Assembly: GCF_017094525.1 (NCBI RefSeq)
Contig: NZ_CP064788.1
Location: forward strand, 2,589,030 to 2,653,029
From: Halapricum desulfuricans
GTDB lineage: Archaea; Halobacteriota; Halobacteria; Halobacteriales; Haloarculaceae
Reading direction: 5' to 3'
DNA length: 64,000 bases
Shown: positions 17,222 to 25,976 of the stretch, in pieces
Layout of the letters: each line of letters begins with the position of its first letter
Position numbering within the stretch: the stretch's first letter is position 1
Notes under the pieces: generated by a model
Databases searched by the model: none
Seen by the model: only the letters and a program-made list of their open reading frames with translations
Told to the model about the DNA's origin: nothing
Position numbers and translations under genes: made by a program

Positions 17222-17938
17222 TCAAGGCCCTTCGGACGCCTCGAACCGCCGATCGATCTCGTCGATCGCGTCGGCGACGACCTCGCGTTCGGCCCGTCGG
17301 AGCGCCCGGATCGCCTCCTCGGTGTAGGTCACCTCGATAGACGGGAGTCGCCCGCCGAGCACGCGCCCGAGTCCGCCGAGCACCTCACCCGGATCGATCG
17401 TCGTCGAGATCGCGAGATCGTCAGTGTACTCGCGTACCGGCCGCGTGAGGACGAACTGCTCCTCGACGAGTCGCTTCGCCTCCGGTCGGTCGAGCGTCGC
17501 CTCTGCAGCCGCCCAAAAGTCGTCGTCGGGCGCGTCGAGCAGCGGGGCAGCCGCGTCGCCGAGCGCCCGGTGTCGTTCGAGCAACCGATCGCGGATCTCC
17601 TGGCGACGCGCGCGTGGTACATCGGACCGGATCGACTGTGCGAAGATGTCGTGTTCGAGGATCTCGTCCCGAAAGGCGTCGATGCCCTCGTCGCTCTCGG
17701 CGTACTCGAGGATGACGTCGAACTGCGCGAGTACCTGTCGTCGATACCGCTGTAGCCGGGGCTCGACGACACGACGGCGTACGGCCCGTGTGTCTCCAAG
17801 CAGGCGATCGACGACTGAAGCGCCCGGTCCGTCGACGCCCCGTCTCAGTGCACGCGCCACGTTGAAGTGCTCGAGGGCCGCGTCCATAGCGTCCTCGACG
17901 AACCGCTCGAACCCGGCCTCTACGGCTGCTCTGGTCAC
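17222..17938 (-). CDS. Conserved haloarchaeal hypothetical protein, mostly helical
   Basis: A ~238-residue protein I cannot assign to a named family. A GTG start (VTRAAVEAGFERFVEDAMDAALEHFNV) is chosen because the sequence upstream loses protein-like character. It is helical and Arg/Glu/Asp-rich. The last third (LAISTTIDPGEVLGGLGRVLGGRLPSIEVTYTEEAIRALRRAEREVVADAIDEIDRRF) resembles a small alpha/beta domain followed by a coiled coil. No catalytic or membrane motif is evident. It lies upstream of the DUF2237 gene and may share its transcript. Confidence 0.65.
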   Translation of the reverse strand: MTRAAVEAGFERFVEDAMDAALEHFNVARALRRGVDGPGASVVDRLLGDTRAVRRRVVEPRLQRYRRQVLAQFDVILEYAESDEGIDAFRDEILEHDIFAQSIRSDVPRARRQEIRDRLLERHRALGDAAAPLLDAPDDDFWAAAEATLDRPEAKRLVEEQFVLTRPVREYTDDLAISTTIDPGEVLGGLGRVLGGRLPSIEVTYTEEAIRALRRAEREVVADAIDEIDRRFEASEGP

Positions 17939-18052
17939 GGTGGCTCTCAGTACGAGTGCCAATTGAATGTGTCGGCCCTCTCGATCAGATGCCGCGTGGA
18001 GACCTCGCACTCTGGCCAAGTGCTTATCGGCGCGTCCCCGGACAGCGAGAGT

Positions 18053-18235
18053 ATGGTCCCCGAAACCGTCGAGACGGATCGGCTCCGGCTCAAGCGTCTC
18101 AGTCTGGATACGGTCGATACGCTGGCGCTGTACGAGCACGTCAATTCGAGCGCCCCGCATATCGACGGGATCACTCGCTACCTGTCCTGGGACGAGCGCG
18201 AGTCGGCCGAAGACCGGGACGCCGTCAGTGGGTGA
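18053..18235 (+). pseudogene. N-terminal fragment of a GNAT acetyltransferase (RimJ/RimL type)
   Basis: Sixty residues, MVPETVETDRLRLKRLSLDTVDTLALYEHVNSSAPHIDGITRYLSWDERES, match the N-terminal beta-alpha unit of haloarchaeal RimJ/RimL-type acetyltransferases, normally about 180-190 residues. The acetyl-CoA-binding half (R/Q-x-x-G-x-G/A) is absent. The frame stops at 18235, immediately before the stop of the converging gene at 18236, suggesting that a deletion joined the two. It is probably inactive. Confidence 0.65.
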
Positions 18236-18913
18236 TCAGTCCCGCCGTTCCTCGAGCAGCCGCGATCCGACGACGAACGCGCTCGTGAGCACGAGCAAGA
18301 GCTGTTCGCCCGAGCCGACGATCGGGAAGACGCGCTCGACGCCGCCCGACTCGGTCCCGCTCTCGGACGGCTGTGGATCGACGCCGGTCCAGTAGCGGTC
18401 GCCGACCTCCCCGGTCGAGCCGACGGCGACCTGTCCGGAGCCGCCGGACGATCCAGCGGGCGACTCGGACGGGGAGAGATCCACGAACGTCTGGACCAGT
18501 CCCTCCTCCGTCGAGAGCCTGACGTGGCCGGTGAGCTGGTAGAACTGATCGTGCAGCGGGTACAGGAGGTTGACGCCGTTAGTGAACAGATCGGGGCCGA
18601 TGCCGGCGAAGACCACGGCGACGATGGCAACCCAGCCGGTCCGGACGCCGCGAGTACCGAACCGGTCGCGGAGCCACGAGCGATCACGAAGGCGCGTCTC
18701 GTAACCCAACAGCCCGGCCAGCAGGAAGGGGAACAGCAGCGTGTGAAACGCCGCGCGGTGTGCGCCGACGACCCACAGACCGATGAACACGTCCAGGTCG
18801 ACGACGATCACTGCACTGACGACGACGGCGAGCGATCGAACGCCGAAGGCCCCCCGTAGCAACGCGGCGGCGATCAACCCCGCGAGTGCCGCGTGGACGA
18901 CCGTCGAAACCAT
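18236..18913 (-). CDS. Membrane protein of the YdjM/DUF457 metal-dependent hydrolase type
   Basis: A 225-residue protein with about five hydrophobic segments. The N-terminal part (VSTVVHAALAGLIAAALLRGAFG ... VVDLDVFIGLWVVGAHRAAFHTLLFPFLLA) has the spaced His and Asp residues (H7, DLD, HRAAFH) of the YdjM/DUF457 family of membrane-bound putative metal hydrolases. An outward Ser/Gly-rich loop of about 50 residues precedes the last helix (EQLLLVLTSAFVVGSRLL). Substrate and activity are unknown. It abuts the truncated acetyltransferase fragment. Confidence 0.75.
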   Translation of the reverse strand: MVSTVVHAALAGLIAAALLRGAFGVRSLAVVVSAVIVVDLDVFIGLWVVGAHRAAFHTLLFPFLLAGLLGYETRLRDRSWLRDRFGTRGVRTGWVAIVAVVFAGIGPDLFTNGVNLLYPLHDQFYQLTGHVRLSTEEGLVQTFVDLSPSESPAGSSGGSGQVAVGSTGEVGDRYWTGVDPQPSESGTESGGVERVFPIVGSGEQLLLVLTSAFVVGSRLLEERRD

Positions 18914-19058
18914 ATGTTAGCTAGCCACACGCGGAAGTAAATCTGTTTCCACACCTTCTGACGAAAGTGAAATGTCCGTTCCGGTATCGGTCGATGGTTC
19001 GACGATCGACGATCGCTGATTCGACAATCCTTATCCAGCCGTGGCCCGAACTCGAGAC

Positions 19059-19772
19059 ATGGACATCGACGCGAACGCTCGCCAGCGGTTGGCCGAACGG
19101 CTCGCCGGCGAGATCACGCTCAGCGAGGACACCGGTGCGACCCTGCGGAAGTGGCGCACCGACTTCGAGATCAGTCAGACGGAGCTGGCCGACCGGCTCG
19201 ACGTCTCGTCGTCGGTGATCTCCGATTACGAGAGCGGCCGGCGGACGAACCCGGGGAGCGACATCATCCGCCGGTTCGTCGAGGGGATGCTCGCGATCGA
19301 CGAGCGCCGCGGCGGGAGTCGGATCCGCCAGCACGCCCGAGTGCTCAGTTCTGGGTTCGACCGAGAGGTCGTCCACGAACTCAAAGAATACCCGGCGACG
19401 ATCGACCTCGACAGGTACTACGAGACGATCGGGGCGAAAGAGCTCGTTCGCGGCCGCGAGGACACGATCGCCGGCCACACGATCATCGACAGCATCGCCG
19501 CGATCACCCGGCTCTCAAGCGAGGAGTTCTACCGGCTGTACGGGCAGAGCGCCAACCGTGCGCTCGTGTTCTCGGGCGTCACGCGCGGGGAGTCGCCGCT
19601 CGTGGCGATGCGCGTTGTCAACCCGACGCCCAACGTCGTGGTCCTGCAGGGGATCGACCGAGCGGACGTCTGGGAGCACGCGACAGACCTTGCACGCGTC
19701 GACGGCTTCTCGCTCGCGGTGCTCGAAACCGATCTGGAGACGACGCTCCGACGTCACCGGGAGTTGCCCTGA
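19059..19772 (+). CDS. XRE-type transcriptional regulator (COG1709-like)
   Basis: A ~237-residue archaeal regulator. Residues 35-75 form a Cro/C1 helix-turn-helix (WRTDFEISQTELADRLDVSSSVISDYESGRRTNPGSDIIRRFVEGML). The C-terminal half (GVTRGESPLVAMRVVNPTPNVVVLQGIDRADVWEHATDLARVDGFSLAVL) matches the uncharacterised domain of COG1709 regulators. A GTG 18 bases upstream is a possible alternative start. It faces the tauE/DUF7512 pair convergently, so autoregulation or a distant target is as likely as control of neighbours. Confidence 0.88.
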   Translation: MDIDANARQRLAERLAGEITLSEDTGATLRKWRTDFEISQTELADRLDVSSSVISDYESGRRTNPGSDIIRRFVEGMLAIDERRGGSRIRQHARVLSSGFDREVVHELKEYPATIDLDRYYETIGAKELVRGREDTIAGHTIIDSIAAITRLSSEEFYRLYGQSANRALVFSGVTRGESPLVAMRVVNPTPNVVVLQGIDRADVWEHATDLARVDGFSLAVLETDLETTLRRHRELP

Positions 19773-19831
19773 GTCTGACGAAACCGACCGACTGCGGCGG
19801 GGCGAATGCAAGAGAGCGACAGCGGCCGCGA

Positions 19832-20866
19832 TCAGTCGGCCGGCTGGGGTGTCGCCTGTCCCTCGCTGCGGAGCTCTCGGATCGAGCTGACCACGACGGC
19901 CCCGCTGACCAGCGTCGCGGCGCCGAGAATGATGATGAGGCTCACCGTGTCGAGGATCGGCATCTCGATCGCGCCGCCGATCTCCCGGACGGCGACGGCG
20001 ACGGCACCGAGCAGCAGCATCACGCCGAAGTAGACCTTGATCTCGTCCTCGTCGACGATGCTGGTCGCCGCGGCGCCGAGGCGCGCGCCGAAGGCGCTCC
20101 CGGCCAGAAGCGGCGCGACGATCGTCAGATCAACCGCCCCGTCCATCGCGTACAGGAAACTCCCGATGCCGCCGGAGAAGACGATCTCGAAGAGGTCGGT
20201 CCCGACCGCGACGGGAACGGGGACGCCGACGAGATAGAACAGCGCGGGCATGCGGATGAAGCCACCACCGACGCCGAGCAGCCCCGACAGCAGGCCGGTG
20301 GCAAAGGCCACGAGCAGGATCATCCACAGCGATACCGTCACGCCCCCGCGAAGGGACATCATCGGCGGGATCTCGTAGGACTGGATCGTCTTCGCGATCT
20401 CGGGAAGTTCGTCCTCGTCGGGTTCGTCGCCGTCGGCATCGTGGCTGAGTCCGCCGCCGCTGTTCGTGAGGGCGTTCCGGGTGACGAAGGCCCCGATAGC
20501 ACCGAGCAACACGACGTACGTGACGCTGACGAACGTGTTCGCGACGCCCAGGTTCTGCATGAAATGCAGTCCGATCCGTCCGACCTCGATCCCGGCGGTC
20601 GTCCCCGCGATCATGAGGACACCGAGCTTGTAGTCGACCTGGCCCAGATCGCGGTGTTTCAGCGTCGCGATCACCGACGTCCCGAAGACGAACGCCAGCC
20701 CGGACGCGACCGCCACGTCGGTCGGGTAGCCCATCACCAGCAGCGCGGGCGTGACCAGGAAGGATCCGCCCATGCCGAAAAAGCCGAACAGCAGCCCGAT
20801 GAGTACGCCGAACCCGACGAACATCCCGAGCAGGCTGGCGGCGACGCCGAACAGTTCCATCGTCAT
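19832..20866 (-). CDS. TauE/SafE family sulfite/sulfur-compound exporter
   Basis: A 344-residue membrane protein with two TauE repeats of about four helices. The first repeat is IGLLFGFFGMGGSFLVTPALLVMGYPTDVAVASGLAFVFGTSVIATLKH, and the second GLLSGLLGVGGGFIRMPALFYLVGVPVPVAVGTDLFEIVFSG. An acidic cytosolic loop (HDADGDEPDEDELPE) joins them. The family moves sulfite, thiosulfate or organosulfonates. Its start overlaps the stop of the 49-residue gene upstream (ATGA), and it sits head to head with the persulfide dioxygenase fusion, which supports a role in sulfur oxidation or sulfite export. Confidence 0.9.
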   Translation of the reverse strand: MTMELFGVAASLLGMFVGFGVLIGLLFGFFGMGGSFLVTPALLVMGYPTDVAVASGLAFVFGTSVIATLKHRDLGQVDYKLGVLMIAGTTAGIEVGRIGLHFMQNLGVANTFVSVTYVVLLGAIGAFVTRNALTNSGGGLSHDADGDEPDEDELPEIAKTIQSYEIPPMMSLRGGVTVSLWMILLVAFATGLLSGLLGVGGGFIRMPALFYLVGVPVPVAVGTDLFEIVFSGGIGSFLYAMDGAVDLTIVAPLLAGSAFGARLGAAATSIVDEDEIKVYFGVMLLLGAVAVAVREIGGAIEMPILDTVSLIIILGAATLVSGAVVVSSIRELRSEGQATPQPAD

Positions 20867-21012
20867 TCACCCCGTAACATGCGCGCGAGACGCGGGCCGA
20901 ACAGCTTTTCGAGCGCCCCGTAGCCCACGTACAGGACGATCGCCTCGAACAGGACGATCCCGATGAGCGCGGCCGCGCCCACCGGACCGTCCAGCGTCTC
21001 AATACCGAGCAT
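20863..21012 (-). CDS. 49-residue single-pass membrane protein (DUF7512-like) upstream of tauE
   Basis: A tiny protein reading MLGIETLDGPVGAAALIGIV and onward to a basic end at RMLRGE. One transmembrane helix covers about residues 12-33, followed by an amphipathic basic tail. I recall nearly identical small proteins (DUF7512) placed before tauE genes in haloarchaea. Stop and start overlap with tauE (TGA inside ATGA), so the two are translationally coupled. A small accessory subunit of the exporter is the natural inference. Confidence 0.8.
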   Translation of the reverse strand: MLGIETLDGPVGAAALIGIVLFEAIVLYVGYGALEKLFGPRLARMLRGE

Positions 21013-21327
21013 TGTCTGTCACCTCTGGGTTCCGTGTGTCTGTCATGGTTCGTCGTTCGCCTGAGCATATCCGTCGACACCTCTTAACAGTTTTGGGTTT
21101 AGTGCACAATACAATATCCGGCTACCCTACGCATGGTTTCGCATAAGTTATCGCTATCCTACCGCTCGTCCCCGATAACAGGAAAAAGATTACCCCGACA
21201 TATTGGGCTATTTTTATATAGTCGAAATTCGGGACGGCGACTTCACGTCGAGGCGGTCGTCATCAGTATCGACTAGAATTGTGATTACTATACAAAACTC
21301 TTATATCCGTCCCGCCAGTACTCGGCG
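21013..21327. promoter_or_regulatory. Divergent regulatory region of the sulfur module
   Basis: This 315-base AT-rich spacer separates the two divergent transcripts. TATATAG-like and CTTATATCC sequences occur near 21212 and 21301. The latter is about 25 bases before the rhodanese-fusion start, consistent with a leaderless message. No coding frame is seen. The length beyond core promoters suggests regulator sites. Confidence 0.5.
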
Positions 21328-22527
21328 ATGAGTACGATGGACGCAGACGACTTCCCTACACCGGAGGAATCGGTCGACACGATCGCCCCCGAAGAGCTCC
21401 GCCGTCGGATCGGGGACGACGAGAGCGTGACGATCCTCGACGCCCGCGCGAGCGGGGACTTCGAGGAGTGGCACATCGAAGGCGAAGCCGTCGAGATCGA
21501 GAACGTGCCGTACTTCGAGTTCCTTGACGGTATCGACGAGGAATTGCTGGAGACGGTCCCGACCGGCGACCCGCTGGTCGTGCTGTGCGCGAAAGGCGGT
21601 GCCAGCGAGTACGTCGCCGGGACGCTCGCCGAAGAAGGCCGCGATGTCGTCCACCTCGAAGACGGGATGAACGGCTGGGCGAGCATCTACGAGTCCGTCG
21701 AGGTCGAGGGCTACGACGGTCCCGGAACGGTCCTCCAGTACCAGCGCCCCTCCAGCGGCTGTCTCGGCTACATGGTCTACGACGACGACGAAGCCGCCGT
21801 GATCGACCCGCTGCAGGCGTTCACTGACCGCTATCTCGACGACGCCGCCGAACTCGGAGTCGAACTGACCTACGCGTTCGACACCCACATCCACGCGGAC
21901 CACGTCAGCGGCGTTCGCGCGCTCGACGACGAGGGCGTCACCGGCGTCATCCCCGAGGAGGCCGCCGATCGCGGTGTCACCTACGCCGACGATCTCGAGA
22001 CGGCCGCGGACGGCGACACCTTCGCAGTCGGCGACGTGACGATCGAGACGCTGTACACGCCCGGCCACACCACCGGGATGACCTCCTATCTGGTCGACGA
22101 GAGCTTCCTGGCGACCGGCGACGGCCTGTTCGTCGAGAGCGTCGCCCGCCCTGATCTCGAAGAAGGTGACGACGGCGCGCCCGACGCGGCCCGCCAGCTC
22201 TACGAGACGCTTCAGGAACGGATCCTCGAACTGCCCGACGACGTGATCGTCGGCGGCGGGCACACCAGCGACGCGGCCGAACCGGCCGCCGACGGCTCCT
22301 ACACCGCGCCACTGGGCGACCTGCGCGAGGAAATGGACGCGCTCACCTACGACGAGCAAGCGTTCGTCGAGACCGTCCTCGAGGACATGCCGCCCCGTCC
22401 CGCCAACTACGAGGAGATCATCGCCACGAACCTCGGCCAGCGTGACACCGACGAGGACGAGGCGTTTACCCTGGAACTCGGCCCGAACAACTGCGCCGCG
22501 AGCCAGGGCTCGATGACCGGCGACTGA
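21328..22527 (+). CDS. Rhodanese / metallo-beta-lactamase fusion, persulfide dioxygenase-like
   Basis: A 399-residue protein with an N-terminal rhodanese domain (ITPEELRRRI-like opening, DARASGDFEEWHIEGE, active loop VVLCAKGGASEYVA with Cys near residue 93). An ETHE1-type MBL domain follows (THIHADHVSGVRAL, TPGHTTGMTSYLV, ATGDGLFVESVARPDL). Such proteins oxidise glutathione- or other persulfides to sulfite, with the rhodanese domain transferring sulfane sulfur. The fused order is rhodanese first. The C-terminus (FTLELGPNNCAASQGSM) is typical of haloarchaeal forms. Divergence from a TauE exporter fits sulfite removal. Confidence 0.92.
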   Translation: MSTMDADDFPTPEESVDTIAPEELRRRIGDDESVTILDARASGDFEEWHIEGEAVEIENVPYFEFLDGIDEELLETVPTGDPLVVLCAKGGASEYVAGTLAEEGRDVVHLEDGMNGWASIYESVEVEGYDGPGTVLQYQRPSSGCLGYMVYDDDEAAVIDPLQAFTDRYLDDAAELGVELTYAFDTHIHADHVSGVRALDDEGVTGVIPEEAADRGVTYADDLETAADGDTFAVGDVTIETLYTPGHTTGMTSYLVDESFLATGDGLFVESVARPDLEEGDDGAPDAARQLYETLQERILELPDDVIVGGGHTSDAAEPAADGSYTAPLGDLREEMDALTYDEQAFVETVLEDMPPRPANYEEIIATNLGQRDTDEDEAFTLELGPNNCAASQGSMTGD

Positions 22528-22533
22528 ACACCC

Positions 22534-22539
22534 TTTTTT
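22534..22539 (+). terminator. T-run between the persulfide dioxygenase fusion and the PiT gene
   Basis: Six T residues occur within the 34-base spacer. They may cause partial termination, though the closeness of the next gene suggests some read-through. Confidence 0.35.
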
Positions 22540-22561
22540 CTCCCTATCTCACTCTCTCTTC

Positions 22562-23743
22562 ATGAACTTCTCGACACTCGGACTCTTCTTGCTCGCCGGC
22601 GGCGCGAGCCTGTTCATGGCGTGGGTCATCGGCGCGGGTTCAAGCGGCGCGACCCCGTTCGCTCCCGCGGTCGGTGCCAACGCGATCTCGACGATGCAGG
22701 CCGCGTTCTTCGTCGGCGTCCTCGGGTTTCTCGGCGCGGTCCTGCAGGGCGGCAACGTCACCGAGGCGGTCGGCTCCGGGCTGATCCGCGGGGTGTCGCT
22801 CACGCCGCCGGCGGTCATCCTCGCGCTCGTCACGGCGGCGGGACTGATGGCGGTCGGCATCGCGACGGGCTATCCGATCGCGACGGCCTTTACCGTCACT
22901 GGCGCGATCGTCGGTGCCGGACTGGCGCTGGGCGGACTGCCGGCGTGGTCGAAATACGCCGAGATCGGCCTGATGTGGACGGTCGCCCCGCTGGTCAACG
23001 CCGGCCTCGCCTACGGCCTCGCGAGCCTGCTCCCGCGAGAAGACGTGCCCGAACGGCGGTCCGTCCCGACGCTGGCCGGGTTGACGGGCGCGACGGTGTC
23101 GCTGATCGGGTTCGCTCTGCTCGGCCCGGGCGGGACGAGTCGCTCGATCGCCGCGACGGCGGCGGCCCTCGGACCGGTCGAGAGCCCGACCGGCGCTCTC
23201 GCGGTCGAACTGTCCGTCATCGTGCTGTTCGCGCTCGTGTCCGCGCTGGTCGTCCGCTTCTGGATCGTGGCCGATCAGGAGCGCGGTCTCCGGCGGTTCC
23301 TGCTCGTGCTGGGCTCGCTGGTCGCCTTCTCGGCGGGTGGCAGTCAGGTCGGGCTGGCCGTCGGGCCGCTCGTCCCGTTGCTCGATACCGTCGAGGTCTC
23401 GCTGTTCGCGGTGCTCGTCGGCGGTGCAGTGGGCATCCTCGTCGGCTCGTGGACCGGCGCGCCGCGGATGATCAAGTCGCTCGCCCAGGACTACGCCTCG
23501 CTGGGGCCGCGCCGGTCGATCTCCGCGCTCCTGCCGACGTTCCTGTTCGCGCAGGCCGCGGTCGCGCTGGGCGTCCCGATCTCGTTCAATCAGGCTATCG
23601 TGGCTGCGATCATCGGCAGCGGCGCGGCCGTCGCCGGCGGCGACGGGGTCAGTCGCTCGAAGATGGGGCGCACGCTCGGCGCCTGGGCCGGGTCGTTCCT
23701 GCTGGCGTTCGCGATCGGGTTCGGGACGCTCTCGTTGCTCTAA
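22562..23743 (+). CDS. PiT family inorganic anion permease
   Basis: A 393-residue membrane protein with about ten helices and the duplicated PiT signatures. The first is FAPAVGANAISTMQAAFFVGVLGFLGAVLQGGNV, where phosphate carriers have GANDVAN; the second is GVPISFNQAIVAAIIGSGAAVAGG, where they have PVSTTH. The departures (GANAI, PISFNQ) together with the sulfur neighbours make a sulfate- or thiosulfate-transporting PiT member (as known for CysP) possible. Phosphate is the default family annotation. The stop overlaps the convergent DUF790 gene by four bases. Confidence 0.85.
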   Translation: MNFSTLGLFLLAGGASLFMAWVIGAGSSGATPFAPAVGANAISTMQAAFFVGVLGFLGAVLQGGNVTEAVGSGLIRGVSLTPPAVILALVTAAGLMAVGIATGYPIATAFTVTGAIVGAGLALGGLPAWSKYAEIGLMWTVAPLVNAGLAYGLASLLPREDVPERRSVPTLAGLTGATVSLIGFALLGPGGTSRSIAATAAALGPVESPTGALAVELSVIVLFALVSALVVRFWIVADQERGLRRFLLVLGSLVAFSAGGSQVGLAVGPLVPLLDTVEVSLFAVLVGGAVGILVGSWTGAPRMIKSLAQDYASLGPRRSISALLPTFLFAQAAVALGVPISFNQAIVAAIIGSGAAVAGGDGVSRSKMGRTLGAWAGSFLLAFAIGFGTLSLL

Positions 23744-25284
23744 CGCTCTCGAACCGTTCCGCCGCTGAGTCCGTCCCACTCGACGCGATAGCCGAGGCGC
23801 GAGAGGATCGCACTCGCGTCGTCGATCCCGTGCGTCTCGAGGACGGACTCCACGTCGCCGAGGTCCATCCCCGCCTCGATCTCCCCGGCGAGCGAGTCGA
23901 GCACGCCGGGACGGACGAGCGTCCGACCGAGCCGTTCGTGCTCGGGGAGAGATCTGGCCTCGATCGCGTCCTCGCTGACGCCGTGCTCCTCGGCGACGGC
24001 GGCGAGCGTCGTCACGTCCTCCTCGGGGACCAGCTTCTCGGGGAGTTCGGCCACGCTCTCGGCGACCAGTTCGTCCTCGTAGCGCCGCAGCGCGTCCCGG
24101 ACGTTCTTCAGTCGGACCGTCCCCGAGTAGGTGATTGCGCGGTGGTCGCGGGCCTCGATCTCCGCGCTCGCGTCGCCGCTTTCGGTCAGCTGGTCGATGT
24201 CCTCGATCTCGCCGACGCCCAGCGACCGATCGACCGCGACCAGCAACTCGACGTCTTCGAGATCGGCGAGCCGATCGAGCTTCTTCGCGACGTACTCGGG
24301 CGTCCAGAAGCCCATGATCTCGAAGTACACCCGGAAGTCGGCGTACCGGTAGTCGAACGCGAAATCGGGGATCACGACGTGTGCGCCCGCGGCCAGCGGC
24401 TCGGGCTCGCGCACGAGGTCCCAGTCGAGATCAAGCGCCTCGAACCGGGTCGCGAAGTCGGCCTCGACGCCGCTGTCGAAAGTCACCGCCGTGACGGGTT
24501 CGTGGTCGGGGACGGTCACGTCCGCCCCGGTGAGCACGAGTCGGCGGTCGGTCCCGTCGTCGTCGATCGTCGCGACGAGACGCCACTCGGCGGTCTTCGC
24601 GACGCTGCGAAGCAGGCGGGCGAAGCGCGTACCGTAACGGCGCGTCCGCCGGAAGAGCGCCGTCGGCCCGGTCACGACGACCGCTCGCCCGTCGCCGGTG
24701 CGCTCGATCTCGTACATGAGCCGAAGGCGCTTGACCGCCGAGATCACGGCCTTCGGATCGTCGCTCTCGATGCGGACCTCGGTTGCGTCGAACAGCGCGG
24801 TCTGGGCCAGCGAGAGGTCGTACTGGCGACACAGCGACTCGGGGTCGTACCGCGCGGAAACGTCGGTCAGAACCTGTCTGTCCTCGAGATCGGCGTACAG
24901 CGACTCGTCGAGATCATCCGGCTCGACGGCCAGTCGATCGGCCGCGACCGCGAGCGCACGCTCGCGATCGGACTCGGTGACGACGCCGACGCGTTCGGCC
25001 GCCTCGAAGGCGACACGGCGGGCCCGCTCCGGCGGCAGCGGTGCCCGCGTCTCGAAGGTCGCCTCCCGCTCCAGCAGTTTGGCGAACCCGCGGACGAGTT
25101 TGAAGTCGGGCGCGTCGCGCTCGAGGTCGGTCAGCGCGCTCTCGAGCTGTTCGCGCCGCTGACCGACGTGGCCCTGGTAGATCCCGATAACGCGGGCCGC
25201 GAGCTCGCGGTGGTCGTCACCGACGAACTGCGGGTGGTAGCCGCCGCCCGCCCGGGAGACGCGAAGCAGCTCCTTCGTCAGCAC
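23740..25284 (-). CDS. DUF790 nuclease, Bax1-like partner of XPB helicase
   Basis: A ~514-residue protein. The family normally begins MLTKDLLRVSRAGGGY; here that reads from a GTG codon at 25284 (VLTKELLRVSRAGGGYHPQF), so this start is preferred over a longer upstream one. The C-terminal half carries a PD-(D/E)xK-like core (VVIPDFAFDYRYADFRVYFEIMGFWTPEYVAKKLDRL) including PDF...E-x-MGFW-x-PEY. Archaeal members called Bax1 are endonucleases acting with XPB in excision-like repair. No xpb gene is in the window. Confidence 0.88.
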   Translation of the reverse strand: MLTKELLRVSRAGGGYHPQFVGDDHRELAARVIGIYQGHVGQRREQLESALTDLERDAPDFKLVRGFAKLLEREATFETRAPLPPERARRVAFEAAERVGVVTESDRERALAVAADRLAVEPDDLDESLYADLEDRQVLTDVSARYDPESLCRQYDLSLAQTALFDATEVRIESDDPKAVISAVKRLRLMYEIERTGDGRAVVVTGPTALFRRTRRYGTRFARLLRSVAKTAEWRLVATIDDDGTDRRLVLTGADVTVPDHEPVTAVTFDSGVEADFATRFEALDLDWDLVREPEPLAAGAHVVIPDFAFDYRYADFRVYFEIMGFWTPEYVAKKLDRLADLEDVELLVAVDRSLGVGEIEDIDQLTESGDASAEIEARDHRAITYSGTVRLKNVRDALRRYEDELVAESVAELPEKLVPEEDVTTLAAVAEEHGVSEDAIEARSLPEHERLGRTLVRPGVLDSLAGEIEAGMDLGDVESVLETHGIDDASAILSRLGYRVEWDGLSGGTVRER

Positions 25285-25355
25285 GATCACTACTGGGACC
25301 GCCACGCTGATAAGCGATGCCAAGACACTTGGAGGTCGCTCTCGATCGATCGACC

Positions 25356-25595
25356 ATGCAAGCGACCAGGCGCGCGGTACTCGCTGGTCTCGCCGGGACA
25401 GTCGCCGCGAGCGGGTGTCTGCGACGCGATCCCGATCGGCCGTCGCGGACGACTGTCACCGAACAGACGCCACGCGACTCCGAGGAGACGAACGGAAGCG
25501 ACCAGCGGACGCCCCTCTTCCCGACTGTCGTCGACCGCGAACCGGACCGTGAGGATCGCACCGAACAGGCCGGGCGTCAGGCGTCATCACGGTGA
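25356..25595 (+). CDS. Small Tat-type lipoprotein, possibly truncated
   Basis: A 79-residue frame starting MQATRRAVLAGLAGTVAASG with Cys at position 21. It has a twin-arginine motif, a short hydrophobic core and a lipobox (AASGC). The rest is a hydrophilic Arg/Asp/Thr-rich stretch without a folded domain, so it may be the remaining N-terminus of a larger lipoprotein. It overlaps nothing substantial upstream and runs nine bases into the convergent gene. Codon bias is weaker than in neighbours. Confidence 0.5.
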   Translation: MQATRRAVLAGLAGTVAASGCLRRDPDRPSRTTVTEQTPRDSEETNGSDQRTPLFPTVVDREPDREDRTEQAGRQASSR

Positions 25596-25976
25596 GGACG
25601 AGGCGTTGTGCGTCCCTTCGACGGCAGCGGCGATCACGTCGACTGCCGGCTTGACGGCCGCCCCGCTTTCGACCCGCAGTACCGCCGTCTCGCCCTCGCG
25701 TCGAGCCGGAACACCGGCGCTCGCGGCCGTTTCCACGACCGCATCGACGCCGAGGGAGACGGTCACCCGGACGTAGTCCGGGAACAGCGAGGCGGTCCCC
25801 ACGTCGACGCCGTCGATCGCGATCCCGTAGGCCGGCGTCCCGTCTGCGCTCGGCGTCGCGTCGCGGTCGGCGTCGATCACCTCGACGCGCTCCAGCGGCC
25901 CCGTTTCGCGGGCCGACAGCTCCGAGGCGAGCAGTTCCGCGATGCGCTTGCCGTCCGTGATGCGTTCCTCGACCAT
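25587..25976 (-). CDS. Conserved haloarchaeal hypothetical, coupled to the DUF2240 gene
   Basis: A ~129-residue protein, MVEERITDGKRIAELLASELSARETGPLERVEVIDADRD, with an alternating beta pattern and a Gly/Asp-rich middle (GTPAYGIAIDGVDVGTASLFPDYVRVTVSLGVDAVVETA). I do not recognise a named family. Its start overlaps the stop of the DUF2240 gene (ATGA), implying coupled translation. The DUF2240 partner offers the only functional hint. No membrane segment is present. Confidence 0.65.
   Translation of the reverse strand: MVEERITDGKRIAELLASELSARETGPLERVEVIDADRDATPSADGTPAYGIAIDGVDVGTASLFPDYVRVTVSLGVDAVVETAASAGVPARREGETAVLRVESGAAVKPAVDVIAAAVEGTHNASSSP

Noticed and set aside
19151-20923. 590-codon plus-strand frame across the XRE regulator and tauE
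   Set aside because: Overlaps two clear genes and reads as hydrophilic shadow sequence.
22621-25776. Very long open frame (1051 codons) on the plus strand
   Set aside because: It is out of frame with the PiT gene and antisense to the DUF790 nuclease, both of which have clear family signatures. High GC removes stop codons from shadow frames.
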